A stretch of 64,000 nucleotides of DNA, taken from assembly GCA_025331565.1 (NCBI GenBank), contig JAFREQ010000093.1:1482501-1546500 (forward strand), in the 5' to 3' direction. This document shows positions 1 to 31,126 of this stretch, in pieces. A model generated the notes under the pieces. The model saw nothing but the letters and a program-made list of their open reading frames with translations, had not been told where the DNA came from and did no database searches. Every line of letters begins with the position of its first letter. The first letter of the stretch is position 1. This DNA comes from Holacanthus passer (Eukaryota > Chordata > Actinopteri > Pomacanthidae). Both the position numbers and the translations under genes were made by a program.

Positions 1-934
1 GAAGCTTCTCACAATAGAAATAAACACTCAGTGTGTGTAGAGATGCAAAATCATGAACCAGTGAAGTCAAGGTCAGACGAGTTGCACCAAACACCAGATG
101 ATTACAGTTCAGGAGATGTGTGATTGGATACTGTTTCATCTCAGCCTCATATCTACAAAGCTCCAACCACAAGTGCATGTTCTTTTCTGGCTAAGATAAA
201 AAGATAAAAGTCTTTTGTGCAGCTTTAACAAAAATGTTATAATAATAATCGTATGTATTTAAATAGTCTAAGAACATCAGCGTCACTTATTTGTTCATTC
301 TATATAATTCCTTTGCATTTTGAAGTGTAATGACCATTGCAGCTTCTAGGGGGCACTAGAGGGTCTTTCAGGTTCCAGCAGCTCGATGCCGCCTAAGGAT
401 CAGTAACTTTTAGAATGCAAACACTCAACTCCTTTTACTGTTTTAGATCCAAGAACTGCTTCTGTTTGCAGAAGTTCACCTCAAAATCACAAACGAAATG
501 AAATGTGGTTGAACAGTTTATTAACACAGAGAGAAGCTGCTGCACAGACGAAGGGGGGAAAGTGTGTGAGTGTGTAAAACAAAGGCACTAAGAGAACGAG
601 TGTGTTGCAGCTTGTGTGTTCAAGTTTACAGTATTTGTTGGAAAGTGCGACAGAGAGCATAACATAACTCCGAGCTCCCGGCGGCTTCCTTCGCCCGCAC
701 CATGCCAGCGTGTGGAGCCAGCGCCTGGCCAGCGAAACCATGGCAGGCTCCCTGATCGCCACATAAACGGCTCCACGCTGCTTTAGTCCGGTGCCAGGCC
801 TGGAAGTGTGCTCGCAGGCCGGCACTTCGCTCCCACCAAACAGTAAAACATGGAGACAGATCGTTTCACGCCTTCTTTCATCTTTAAAAATGTTAACGTG
901 CACGGCTGCCAGCTTTTACAAGACCTCCTCCAGG

Positions 935-985
<51 letters not shown>

Positions 986-1047
986 CCTTTGAAGCTTTCA
1001 AACCTTTTGACTGACATGGTTTTGTTTCTCTCTCTTTTTCATGGCAG
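1..1047. other. slit1 intron before the microexon
   Basis: No coding exon recognised; the D2 cap exon must lie further left. It holds a GC-rich structured block at about 665-840 with an imperfect nested hairpin (706-780) and a GT tract at 937-984. Confidence 0.7.
937..984 (+). repeat. (GT)n microsatellite
   Basis: About 24 uninterrupted GT units, 63 nt upstream of the slit1 microexon acceptor. Confidence 0.97.
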
Positions 1048-20152
<19,105 letters not shown>

Positions 20153-20595
20153 TACTGTGGATGTGACGGTGCGCACATACACACATGCAGACACACACAC
20201 ACACACACATCCAAACACAACACACACACCAAGCTGAAGAAGTACACACACTGTAGCGATTCTATCACTGACACATGGACATTTTGGTGTTTGTTTTGTG
20301 TGTCCTCGCGCACAGACGCAGTTTTGTAACATAAGACAGTTCTTCCCTCTCGAAACATGAAATCAACGAGTCAACCTCATCGTCATCTTCCTCCTCTTCA
20401 CCTGCAGCAGGAGACCCTGTGCGCTAACTACCTAACCCCAGCTCATGTTTAATACTCGTGTGTTGAAAAGCCTCCGTATGCCTTCTCGTCTGTGTTTGTG
20501 ATGTGTGGCTGGTTAAGTGCTGCTCTTCATTCCCTCACAGCCGCGATGCTGAGCGGCTGCTGTCGCAAGAAATAAAGGTACTAATTTAAACTGGG
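20153..20595 (+). other. slit1: slit1 3' untranslated region (proximal form)
   Basis: Follows the TAG stop. It has a short CA-rich stretch (20175-20235) and ends around the first AATAAA. A later AATAAA at 22707-22712 could give a longer form. The exact 3' end cannot be proved from sequence. Confidence 0.6.
20571..20576 (+). promoter_or_regulatory. slit1: slit1 polyadenylation signal AATAAA
   Basis: Canonical hexamer about 420 nt after the stop, with GTGTGTATG at about 20599 as a plausible GU-rich downstream element. Confidence 0.55.
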
Positions 20596-22456
20596 CACGT
20601 GTGTATGAAATGGAAGGTTTGACGTGATAAAGATCCCTTCGTTTTTATCAGTAATGTAAAGATTGTCCAGGCCGCTCTCAGTCTGCGTATTAATAACACA
20701 ACTTTATTGCAGTGGATTCACCAAAGTGAAATTTTGCGTACAGGTGATTCGCCAACCTTTCACATGAACTTCTGTGGAGAGCAGAATGTCAGGAGGCGTG
20801 TAAAGAGCAAGGCTGGAGGCTGGGGTGGATGGACGGGTCAAACACACACAGCACTTTCACCCAGACTGGTGAAACCAAAAGTTAACGTTGATGTGACATA
20901 TGTCACAATGAATTTTATGTCACATAGGTAACATAAGTTAACAAACTCACTCAAACCCAAACCATGATCTGTTCCTCAACCTAACCAGGCAGCGACGGCT
21001 TCACAACATGAACCGCATGTTTATTTTTGTTTCCATGATGGTCACGGTCACCTGAGCATTACGTTAATGAGAAGGTCTGGCGTCTCACCTGGATGCAAAA
21101 TTTCACTTGATGTTCACAAATGCTGTTTGAACGTTTGAGGGTCGTGTTATTTGTGAACAGATTGATGCGTCGGACTAGATCGTCAGACCTGTGTATTTCT
21201 GAACAGCAGCACTGAATTCTGACGGTTTGATAAAGGAGGGAACTGCAGGTGAAATAAAGCCACATTTCAACGCTGCAGACACGACTGCTGTTTGTCTTTT
21301 AGGTGCACAGATGTGAACAGGTGCAGCAGATTCATGTGATGATCTTACAGTAACCAGAGAGGTGAAATCTTCGACTCCAGCAGCCTCAGTCTGACAGACC
21401 ATCATGTGCTGTGGGAACAACACAATGTGCTGATTCGACGTCTTTAGCAACAGCCTTCTGTCCTAAAGTACAGAAATATGAAAACAGGCTATAACTTGAG
21501 TTTATTTCTTACTAAGGAGTCGATGTCCTGCACAATGTAACGGCATGGATTTGACATAATATTTGGTCAAATAAATTTAATTTGATGAAGGTTGGGACTT
21601 TGGGGGTTACGTCCATTTTAAATGAATAAACACTTGAAAATCAAACCTTTTCTCACAGTAGAAATCTTTAAATTGTGAAATAAACTCGTCATTGAGTTTA
21701 AAGCTGGTTGTAAATAAAAGGCTCGACGCCCCATCATGCACAGCCTGAAGGTCAAAGGTCACAGGGTTCACAGGGGACAGCAGAGGGGTCGTGACACGTT
21801 CCCATCGCTGCTCACCAGACGCCCGTTCTCCCAGTCCAGACCGGTGGGGGGGCTGGGAGCGTGTGTGTGTTTAACGTACTTCTATCTTTGTGAGGACCAG
21901 TTTTCGTGGACCTTTTGAAAGAGGATGTTTTGTCTGTTTCTTCAAAGGTCTGTTTTGAATGATTTGGCCACTTGAGGGCAACAAGTTGTCAACACAACAC
22001 TGACAGATTGTCACCTTATTAGTAAAGTTGTTGGTAAAAGCAAACATCCATCAAACACAGAGCAACAGTAGCATTCATTCTCTGGTTTGGTCTCCACCAG
22101 CTCCTGAGGGAAATATCCGTCTCTTCAGCTGCTCAATGCTTCACTATGTTCACCAGCCAGTCGCTCACTGTGTCTGGACACGAGTGAAAGAGAGTTAAAG
22201 TTGTGGGCAAGAAAACCAAAACAATGAGCTGAAAGATGCCAAAGGGCTCGGCAGTGCTGAAAGGAACGGCAAGCCACGTCTCTGATTTGACACTTGATCT
22301 GTTGTTGATATAAAAATTGACTTGAGCGTCTTTAAATTTAAAATGTCGTTTTTTGTAGAAAGATTATCTTTGTCAATGCAAAGTGTCGATATAGGCATCA
22401 AAAGAGAAACGCCAGGGGAACAGATTATGTGAATCAGAGTCCTCACAATTATAGAA

Positions 22457-22508
<52 letters not shown>

Positions 22509-23100
22509 TCACTGTAAGACGCTTCCAACAACACGACGCTGTCCCCGATAATGAGCTTCATTATACGATGACGCAGTGTGTTTGTTTGGATCAAACGCTT
22601 CCTTTCCGATTTGTCAGAAGAGCCAGTGAACGCATCGCAGAAATGCCACACAGAAAATGTAGCTTTTATATATGATGACATGTTATTTATATGGATGTGA
22701 AACTAAAATAAAGGTGTGTAATATTAATTTTTAACATGTTTTTTTTTTAGCCATTGGGTTAAATTTTCCATAAAAAAGTTGTGTCATTAAATCAGATCCA
22801 AACTAATGTAGGTTTTATTATTGTAACTTCAACACATTAACAGCCTAACAGATTGTAATATATATTCTGAGCTTATAATGCATTTGATTTTTGTCATAGT
22901 ATTTTTATATGTTGAAGAGGATGTTGTCGCTGTATCATCTGTAGATTGTAGAGAAATCTTTGTTTTCAGTTGCCAAAAAAATGTTTTCAAACCAACGTCG
23001 TATCATTGATGGGAATTTTACAAAAAAAGAAAAAAAATACCAGGTAGTGTTTCAGTTCATGTTGTCTCACCTGAAAGGCGACGACGAGTAGTGCTTCTTT
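20596..23100. other. Intergenic sequence downstream of slit1
   Basis: Unique AT-rich DNA with a fragment of a fish repeat (ACTTCTATCTTTGTGAGGACC, 21878-21898), a GT tract at 22463-22504 and a second AATAAA at 22707-22712. No gene recognised. Confidence 0.7.
22463..22504 (+). repeat. (GT)n microsatellite
   Basis: About 21 GT units in intergenic DNA. Confidence 0.97.
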
Positions 23101-25430
23101 TTCCTATTTATTTAAATAAAGAGCTGTTTCTCCTTCACTGCTTTTTTTCTTTCCCTTTCTTTCCTCTTCAACCTTGACACTGGCGCTGGTTTCCTTGTTG
23201 TTGTTGCTCTGACCTTTGACCTCATTGTGTCACGGCTGTCTAGCATCCCGGCTGAGTCGATGGGCGATGGCAGCTCGTGGAGACGGAGGGGAGAGAAAGA
23301 CGGTTGAGAGACAGAGAGATAGTGGGGGTGGGAAGAGGAGATGGAGGGATGGAGGAGGCCGGTTTTGAGAACGTAGTGGGAGAGAAAGATGGAGGACAAA
23401 GTAAGGAAGGATGGAGAGAAAAGAGGGATGACCCGCTGCGAGGAGGAGGAGGGGGGCGGCGCTCTGAGACTAAAGCTGTTTAATGAAACAGTGATTTATG
23501 CGTCCCCTCGTAACCATAAAACATAATATATACCCCCATCGGCTTTGACAGAGTCCCTCCCCCCCAACACACACACACAGAAACACACACCCTTCCAGTC
23601 TGCTCTCTGGTGCAAACTGCTGCATCTCCCCACCTCCACCTCTGCAACCCATCCAACCAGCCTCCCACCCCCGCCTTCAACCTTTCCATACCACCATCTT
23701 TACCCCTTCCCCCCTCTCTCTCTCTCTCTCTCTCTGTCTTTAAAGGAGGATAAAATCATGGCGGCAGCACCTTCCCAACCCCCCAATTCCAATAAAGCGT
23801 CCACATCTTCTCACACTGACGATCTGCCGCACACAAAGGACAAAAACACACACAGGAAAAAATGGCAGGCTGATTGTCAGCTGCACGAACGGAGACGATT
23901 GATCACACACAAACGGGATAAATATAAACAAAACATCCAATTTGGCAAAAAAAAAAAAATCCATCATCAGCCGGATTCTGCACAAAATATGGGCAATTTA
24001 TTCCGAGGTAATGTTTTTCTGCGAGAGAGGAATTTATGTTGGCCGGACTTTCCTGAAAACAGGAAATGTTTTTAATCTCTGAGGGGAAATTGCTTCATTA
24101 AATCAGAAAAAAAACAGACACTAATAAATTGTCTCTTCATTGTTTGCGGAGTTCTTGCTGAATTACAGACGGCTGCCAATAAAAATGACATAACGTGTTG
24201 ACATTGCACATATTTACATACTTCTTTTTAATGGCTGCTGGTTTAGAGAGCGAAGCGACCACGGAGCCTTAAAGCTTCAAAGCTGTGCAGGTCAACACCT
24301 GATCCAGGTTTCTGATCACGTCCTTCAGGTGCAGCCTCCATTCAAATGTGGTAAAGTAAAAGGTGATAAATGATGTGAAGTTCAACAGACAACTGATTAA
24401 AGTTTCTTTATGCTCTTTATAATAATAACAATGAACATGAACCAGGATTAAGATACTTCAGGTAAAGAAAACCTGAAAACTGACATAGTACAAAAATAAA
24501 TGGAATCAAAGACCCAACAACAATATAACGTGATGATAAATGAATAATAATAATAATAATAATACATGAACACAGCTCTGTTCGTGTTGATCAGGAGGCA
24601 GAACAGTTTGCAGGCTCTCGCTGACAGTCCTGCTGTCAGTGTATCAATAACCTATCACTCGCGAACATATTGATTGATATATTGATTATCTATACCAGCT
24701 CTTGTCCAGCTCATGTGCAACACACACAGCCGTGTTCCTCAAGTGCAACATGTCAGATATCATGATGGTTTTTCATGGAGTTTTCTTTATTTTCAGGATA
24801 TGATTTTGTCTGAAAACTAATGTTACATCTTATTTAAGTTATTAAACAACAGGCCTTTATTCAGTTACAGTCTGTTTCCATCAGGTTTAGTTTCCCATGA
24901 TCAAAAATACTTGGCCTCACTGTGCAATTGTAGGTTTTAAGATAAGTTAAACCTTTATTCTTCCCACAATGGAGACATTTCCAGAATAAAACTGATATTG
25001 CACAAATATATGTAAGTTCACTTCTCTGATCTGTGACATGTGACAGAAACGTGGTTTGTTTTTCCTTCATCTTAACTCAAGGTCCACTTACTGGCTTTAT
25101 CCAAGACCTCCACCTGCTGAGTGGACTTCAGGTTGATCAGTGAAGACTGAACTTTCATGCTAATGAATTTACAAACCGTTTTTTAAAGAATTCATTTATG
25201 TGTTCTTTGTATTTAATTGGTTTTTTTTTGTTCTCTCAAGTCCAATTATGAGAATCTGTGATGTAACGTTTGGCAGCTGATTGACTCATTTCTCATGTCA
25301 CCTGTTGTAACGTCTGACAGCAGCAGAGGGCAGTAAGTTTGAATACCTGCAGAGGACGAGGACACCTGAGAGGGTGAAACCACACGAGACCGTCCAACTG
25401 TGAGCGTCCTCCACCGAAGCAGAGGGACCG
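23101..25430. other. Intergenic sequence
   Basis: Purine-rich at 23275-23460, pyrimidine-rich at 23560-23745, then AT-rich unique DNA with a short AAT-type repeat near 24540-24563. No gene, RNA or recognised element. Confidence 0.65.
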
Positions 25431-25439
25431 CTCCTGTCT

Positions 25440-25660
25440 GTTTCTCCTCTCCTCTCCTCTCTCCTCTCCTCTCCTCTCCTCTCTCCTCCTCTCCTCCTCT
25501 CCTCCTCTCTCCTCCTCTCTCCTCCTCTCCTCTCTCCTCCTCTCCTCTCTCCTCCTCTCCTCTCCTCTCCTCTCTCCTCTCCTCTTTCCTCCTCTCCTGT
25601 CCTCCTCTCCTCTCTCCTCCTCTCCTCTCCTCTCCTCCTCTCCCCTTATTGATTCACCCT
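25440..25660 (+). repeat. (TCCTC)n polypyrimidine tract
   Basis: About 220 bp of CCTCT/CTCCT units, nearly pure pyrimidine on the + strand. Frames over it read only Ser/Leu/Pro or Arg/Glu/Gly. Confidence 0.95.
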
Positions 25661-26289
25661 CCCATCTCCTTTTACACTTACATTTTATTTTTCTCTCCTC
25701 TCTTCCACTTCTTCCTCTCGTTGCTTGTTTTTTTTGTTCTCTCTCTCCTTCATCGTTTCTCCTCCTCCTCTTCCTCTCTGCTGTCCTTGCCCTTTTGCTC
25801 CCTTCTCCTCTCGTTTGCTCTCCTTGTCTTTCACATCGCTCCATCCTCTCTCCTCCTCTGTCTTCTCTACCGTTGAATGAGCTCTTTTGTTCTTCTCCTC
25901 TTGTCTCTTATTCACATTCTTGCACTCTTTCTTTATCCTTCCCCCTTTTTCTCTTAGTCTTTTGTCCACTGGTTTTAGTCTGTGTTGTAGGATCCCAGCA
26001 GATAATTGGTTTACTCTGAGTATTAAGTTGAGGGTTGAGCTCAGTGGATGAGCTTCGACCCGTTGCCAGGTATCATAAAATAAATCCTTGTCCTTTAAAG
26101 TAGCAGAGAAACTTTCCATTGGGAGGAAGTCGGCACAGTTGGGGACTTTTCTTTAATCCGAGTCTCGCTAACAGAAGAAGCTTTGTTACCAAAGTGCAGA
26201 GGTGAGAAGAAAGTAAGATGAAAAATAGTTTGATTAAACGGACAGATAATGAAGATATGTTCCGTTTTCTGAGGAGGAGAAAAGCTGCA

Positions 26290-26935
26290 TTTCTTGTCTT
26301 TTCACCCTAAACTTCGCCTCCTTTCAACAGTTTTTTTTTTATTTCTCGCCTCCTTCTTCGTCACTTTTCTTAGTATTTTTTCTTCATTTCTCTTTTCTCA
26401 TCTAATTTTTTTTTTCAAATTTTGCTTTTCTTTCTGTCACTCACTTCTCTTCTTCCTGTGTTTACTTTGCTGTCGTTTATCCTTTTCTTTTTAAGTCTAC
26501 TCTTTGTCCAAAGCTGTTTTCATGATTCCCCCTTTTCTTTCTCCTTTTTCTGCCTGTTTATTTATTCTCTCTCTTCTTCTTTACACTTTTTATTGATCCC
26601 ATTTTTTCTCCTGTTTTTGCTCTCTCTCTTATCCTCCTCTCCACTCTTTTCTTTGTTCATCTCTCCTCCTCTATCACCCTCTTCTTCTTCTTTGTTCACA
26701 CCCCTCCTCTCCTCTTCTCCTCCTTTTCCTCCTCACATACTCCCTGTTTTCTTCCACCTCCTCCTCTCCTCTCCAACACCTTTCTTTCACTTGTCTCTTC
26801 TTCTCCTTTGTTTATCTTTCTCCTCTGTCATCCTCTTCTTCTTCTTCTTCTTTGTTCACTCCCCTCCTCCACACACACACACACACTCTCTCTCTCTCTC
26901 TCTCTCTTTCATCCTCCTCTCCTCTCCTGTGCAGG
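26290..26935 (+). repeat. Degenerate polypyrimidine region
   Basis: About 650 bp of mixed TTC/TCC/CTT sequence with short CA (26872-26885) and CT (26886-26908) runs. The 183-residue frame across it is low complexity. Confidence 0.85.
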
Positions 26936-27039
26936 TCTTTCTCGCCGTAGAGCAGATGTCCTTTTATTGATATGATCATGGTTAGTGGTCTCCAGGTGCT
27001 CATTGGATCCACTGTATAACCTCTCACTGCCAGCGGCCC

Positions 27040-27042
<3 letters not shown>

Positions 27043-27072
<30 letters not shown>
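27043..27072 (+). repeat. (CA)n microsatellite
   Basis: About 15 CA units at the switch from pyrimidine-rich to purine-rich sequence. Confidence 0.95.
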
Positions 27073-27075
<3 letters not shown>

Positions 27076-27099
27076 GCGGCTATTGCATCTCTTGAATAT

Positions 27100-27430
27100 A
27101 GCGAGCTGCAAGAGAGGAAAGAGGTGGAAAAGAGAGGAAGAACTGGAGAGAGGAGGAGGAGGAGGAGGTTGAGATGAAGGCAAACAAAAATACAAAAAAA
27201 AAAAAAAGATGAGAAGAAGATGAAGAAAGGAGGTGAAAGGAAGTTAGGAAAAGGAGGTTGGGGGATGAGTGACAGAGAGAAAGAGAAAGAAAAAGATGGG
27301 GGAAGGGGTTTGAGAGCGCCGGAGGCAAACTGAATATTTCAGGCAGTTGCCAAAAGAAGGAGTCGAAACTACCAAGGTGACCTGGGAGGAGTTCCTGTTA
27401 GAGAAGAAAGAACGAAAGAAAGAGAAATAA
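27100..27430 (+). repeat. Purine-rich tract
   Basis: GAGGAGG/AAGAAG-type sequence on the + strand, the reverse polarity of 25440-26935. Confidence 0.85.
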
Positions 27431-28049
27431 TCAAAAAAAGGTCGCCATCAGTCCCCCATAGAACAGTGTTTCAATCATTTTCAATTAGGTTTGACCTTGT
27501 TGAACATTTGCTCTCCTTTCAGTGTCAAATTAAGTTGCGATTGTGAGGTTTTCATTTAGTTCCCTGAGAATGTTGCCTTTATTTTTGTGTCATGGCCACA
27601 TGGTGGAGGAGCCGAAGACGTCCAATCAGACATGTGGAGGCTTGATGGTGGCGCTAACGTCTCCCAGTGTCTGCTGATAAAGGTTCATGAAGGCTGCGGA
27701 TTGAAGCTGTTTTGTCTTCAGCCACATTCATTACGACACGACGGAGCAAGGAGAGTTTCAGATTAAAAGAATCATATGATCTGTGTGACAAAGAAGCATT
27801 TTTTTATTTTCCATATTCCGTGTCTTGCTTTTGACTTTGTGACATCTGATATAGAAAGGTGCTGAATAAATAAATTTCACTATTTCCTTTCATTTAAACT
27901 GAAATAAAAGTCAGATTTGGGAGTAAAGTGAATTCTCTGTGATTAAAGTTAGGATTTTGACAAAGATGACAAATGTGATATTTAAACCAGAATCCTGAGG
28001 AAGAAAAAATAAAAAATGACAAAGATGAGATCTCTCTCTCTCTCTTTCT

Positions 28050-28073
28050 ATATATATATATATATATATATAT
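28050..28073. repeat. (TA)n microsatellite
   Basis: About 12 TA units following a short CT run. Confidence 0.95.
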
Positions 28074-28119
28074 CATAAGAGATAAAGAAGAGAACTCATA
28101 ATGGGCGTTTATGTTATTT

Positions 28120-28453
28120 TCTATTGAGGCCGCACAATTCAACGAGGAGCTTGTTCCGGTTTGCTCGACAGGTGACCAGTTGGCGGGTTAAACAAACTTC
28201 AGGTGCTGGACGAAACTACAACATTTACTGTGAGAAAGGAAGAGATGAAAGAACAAACAACAACAACAACAACAACAGCGAGGAGACGGATGATGCTGAT
28301 GCTAACCTGCTAACGGGACAAGCTAACGTTAGCTTCACCGGCTAGCTTCGGCTAACGGTCGTTTTAAAAGCTACAAACTTCAGCCTGGACTTGATGATTT
28401 GGACGTTTGATCATATCCGGATGTTTCTGCAGGGAACAAACAGGCGTTTTAAG
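28120..28453 (+). other. Candidate first exon of an unrecognised transcript
   Basis: A CpG-containing block in otherwise CpG-poor DNA, with an (AAC)n run, the GCTAACGTTAGC-type motif often seen in fish 5' UTRs, and a strong donor TTTTAAG|GTGAGA at 28453/28454. No convincing ATG frame. A possible partner exon starts at 31622 after TTTGCGTGCAG. Confidence 0.3.
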
Positions 28454-29409
28454 GTGAGACTGTGTCAGCTGCTTCTTCACTGCTGCTTTAATGAAGCTGT
28501 GACGTTAGCCTGATCAGCTGTTAGCCGTTAGCATGAAGTCAGTGGATGAGAGTTAGCACAGAAGGATTTAGTCATGATTTGAGAAGAATATTTGAATGTT
28601 TTAATGTCAAACAGCAGGAAGTCGATGCCTGTGTCACACGTGACTTTAGTTTAACTTTCACTCCGTGTTGATCCACAAAGCTCCATGTTCTCAGTTTGTG
28701 GTTCAGTCTGTTTTACATCCTCATATCCAGAGATGTGGGAGATGGAGCTGATGTGTAATTTTGATGGTCTGAATGTTGTGTGCAAACTTTTGCAATTTGC
28801 ATGAATCGCTGAGAGGTTTTTCTTCTTTTGAGGAGAAGTGTGTTGAGATGAAACGAGCCTGCGAACTGTTAAGAAATGTACTGGATGTGGTGTCACTGTT
28901 GTAAATCCAGATCCTGATTTGAGTTGGACAGATTTGTTAAAAACACTGATCTGATCTGTTTGAAGGAACTTGAACCTTTTGTCTGTTCTTTGAGCGTTAG
29001 CTTATGGATTTGTTTTGGCATTTTGCTGATATATAATAGTTGAGAGTAGAAACGGGTTGAGTTGAATCCTGGATGTTGCGGCTGGTCGCGGTTTCCAATG
29101 ATCTTTTGGTGAAAATTGTTGACGGTTGTTTTGATGCATGTTTATTTAATGAATTATTCAGAAATGATTTGTTCTCCAAATGAATAGATTCATGGCTGCA
29201 TTCGACTGTACATGCATTTTGCTGTAATGTGAAATTTTATCAATCCAACTTTGCCTCAAAATACTGAAACCAGCCCACAAGCATTGCAGGTAAAAAAATC
29301 CAAGAGCCTCCACTTTATAATAGTGCTCTGTTCATGACACACAGTTTTTCATCTCTAACCTCAGAAATACAAAATAGTAATATTGGTTCATGCCCAATTC
29401 AAACTTTGA

Positions 29410-29690
29410 ACCCTAAGGCTGCAACTGGCCGTTATTATCAGCTGATGTGTCACTTTTCTAATTGATCCTTTAATTGTTTGGTCTCTCACATGTTCTTAGA
29501 GCTCAAGGTGACGTCTAAACTAAATGACTTGTTTTATCTGACCAACAGTTCAAAACTCAAAGACATTTTATCTGCAGTGATGTGAAACATTCGAAAGCAG
29601 CAGATGATGATTAATTGATTATTTAAATGTTCTTGTTGTTATACTAATTGATTAATCAAGTAGTCATATCTAAACCTCTGAACGCTGTGT
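29410..29690 (+). repeat. Divergent copy of the GGCTGCAACT dispersed teleost repeat
   Basis: Starts AAGGCTGCAACTGGCCGTTA, has TAATTGTTTGGTCTCT, AAAACTCAAAGACATTTTAT and GATTAATTGATTA, and ends ATTGATTAATCAAGTAGTCA. This is the internal order of the full-length element. Confidence 0.7.
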
Positions 29691-29754
29691 ATCAGCAGCT
29701 GGAGCGTCGCATTAATAATTCATGTTCTGTATGTGGGTGAAGGGTAAAAGACAG

Positions 29755-29825
29755 GTTTATTCTTGTAGCACCTTTCAGAGACAAAGGCAAGTCAAAGCAC
29801 TTCAGACGAGGAATAAAACACCTTT
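29755..29825 (+). repeat. Short fragment of a second fish repeat
   Basis: GTAGCACCTTTCAGAGACAA followed by AAGTCAAAGCACTTCAGA, as in a common fish repeat with GCACATTTCATACA and GTGCTTTACA modules. Confidence 0.5.
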
Positions 29826-30454
29826 TGAAAGGAAAAGCAGACACATATTTTAAAAAGTAGGTTAACAGTGAAGAGAGTTAAGGTGGTTCACCCTCCACTG
29901 CTCCATCAGTTTCTGTATCCGAGCTTGTTAGGAGCCGCCGTCCTCGGTGTGTCGCAGCTAAACGCGGCTCAGACAGGCCTGGGGAGACGACCGCATGGGG
30001 CTGGCGCTGAGTCTTAATTGAATGGAGCTGATGCGGTTCCATTAATCAGTAATGGGGAGCCTTGCTGGGCCCGGCCACCACACACCACAGCGGGAGGGGC
30101 TTCTGATGGGGCCTCTGACATTTTCACAGCAGTCAGTGTGTATTTGAAAAACAGAGCGAGAGGAGGGAGCTGTGTTCATGTCTCAAGAGTAAAGGTTGGA
30201 ATGATGAGAATAGTTTACATAAAATGCTTCTACTTGTACATTTCTTCAGCTCACATTTCTGTCGTGCACTGTGCTGGAGGACACAATGGGAGCCATTAAA
30301 GCTTTTTATCACAAGGTTGCTACTTCTGCACTTTTGCTCCATCATCTCTCGCTGGAAAGAATGGCAACAGCAGGCAGTTAATGGCTAGTTTAAACGCTAG
30401 AGATGAAATATCTTCCTCTTCTCCGCAGTGCCCTGTCACGTCTGTGCCCCGAAA

Positions 30455-30735
30455 CGATTAGTCGATCGACGTAAAATGAAAAGACCAACATTTTTATCAT
30501 CGAATAATTGTTTTACTAATTTATCGACCAAACATTACTTGGTTCCAGCTTCTCAAATGTGAGGATTTGCAGATTTCTTGTTTATATCAGCGTAAATTGA
30601 ATATGTTGGAATTTTAGACTGATGGACACAGAAAATGAGACATAACAATGGGCTCTGGCCAACTACTTTATGACATTTTATAGTCAAACTAATAATCAGT
30701 AAATTCAAAAAATTAACATAAATGAATAATGCTAG
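30455..30735 (-). repeat. Inverted copy of the GGCTGCAACT dispersed teleost repeat
   Basis: On the + strand reads CGATTAGTCGATCGAC, then GGTTCCAGCTTCTCAAATGT, then TATAGTCAAACTAATAATCA, the reverse order of the element at 29410. Confidence 0.7.
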
Positions 30736-31083
30736 TAGTGATTGTATTTCTAAAAGTGTTGCCTGCACATTCAGTGAATTTATGAAGAATTAGCAGACAA
30801 CAGAGCAGAGGACAGAATGAACTCTGTGATGTGTAAGATACTTCACATTTCGCCATGCGCTGCAAAACGGACTAAAAATGATTGCACTGACTGCGAATAC
30901 ACACGTAGACGCTGTGGTGAAAAGCTATTTCAATATGTGTTTAATAAAGAAAAAGACCCAATGAAAAGAAATGAGGTCAGACCTCCCGAAGAGAGCGGAA
31001 CCTCCAAATATCTCTGTGCTCAAATTCAGTCGGACGCAGACCTTGAGCAGCCATATATGTGCAAATGAGCCAAGTATGAAAAT

Positions 31084-31126
<43 letters not shown>

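Noticed and set aside
25293..26970. Several frames of 140-183 residues rich in Ser/Leu/Pro or Arg/Glu/Gly
   Set aside because: Low-complexity translation of polypyrimidine DNA with no domain or splice support.
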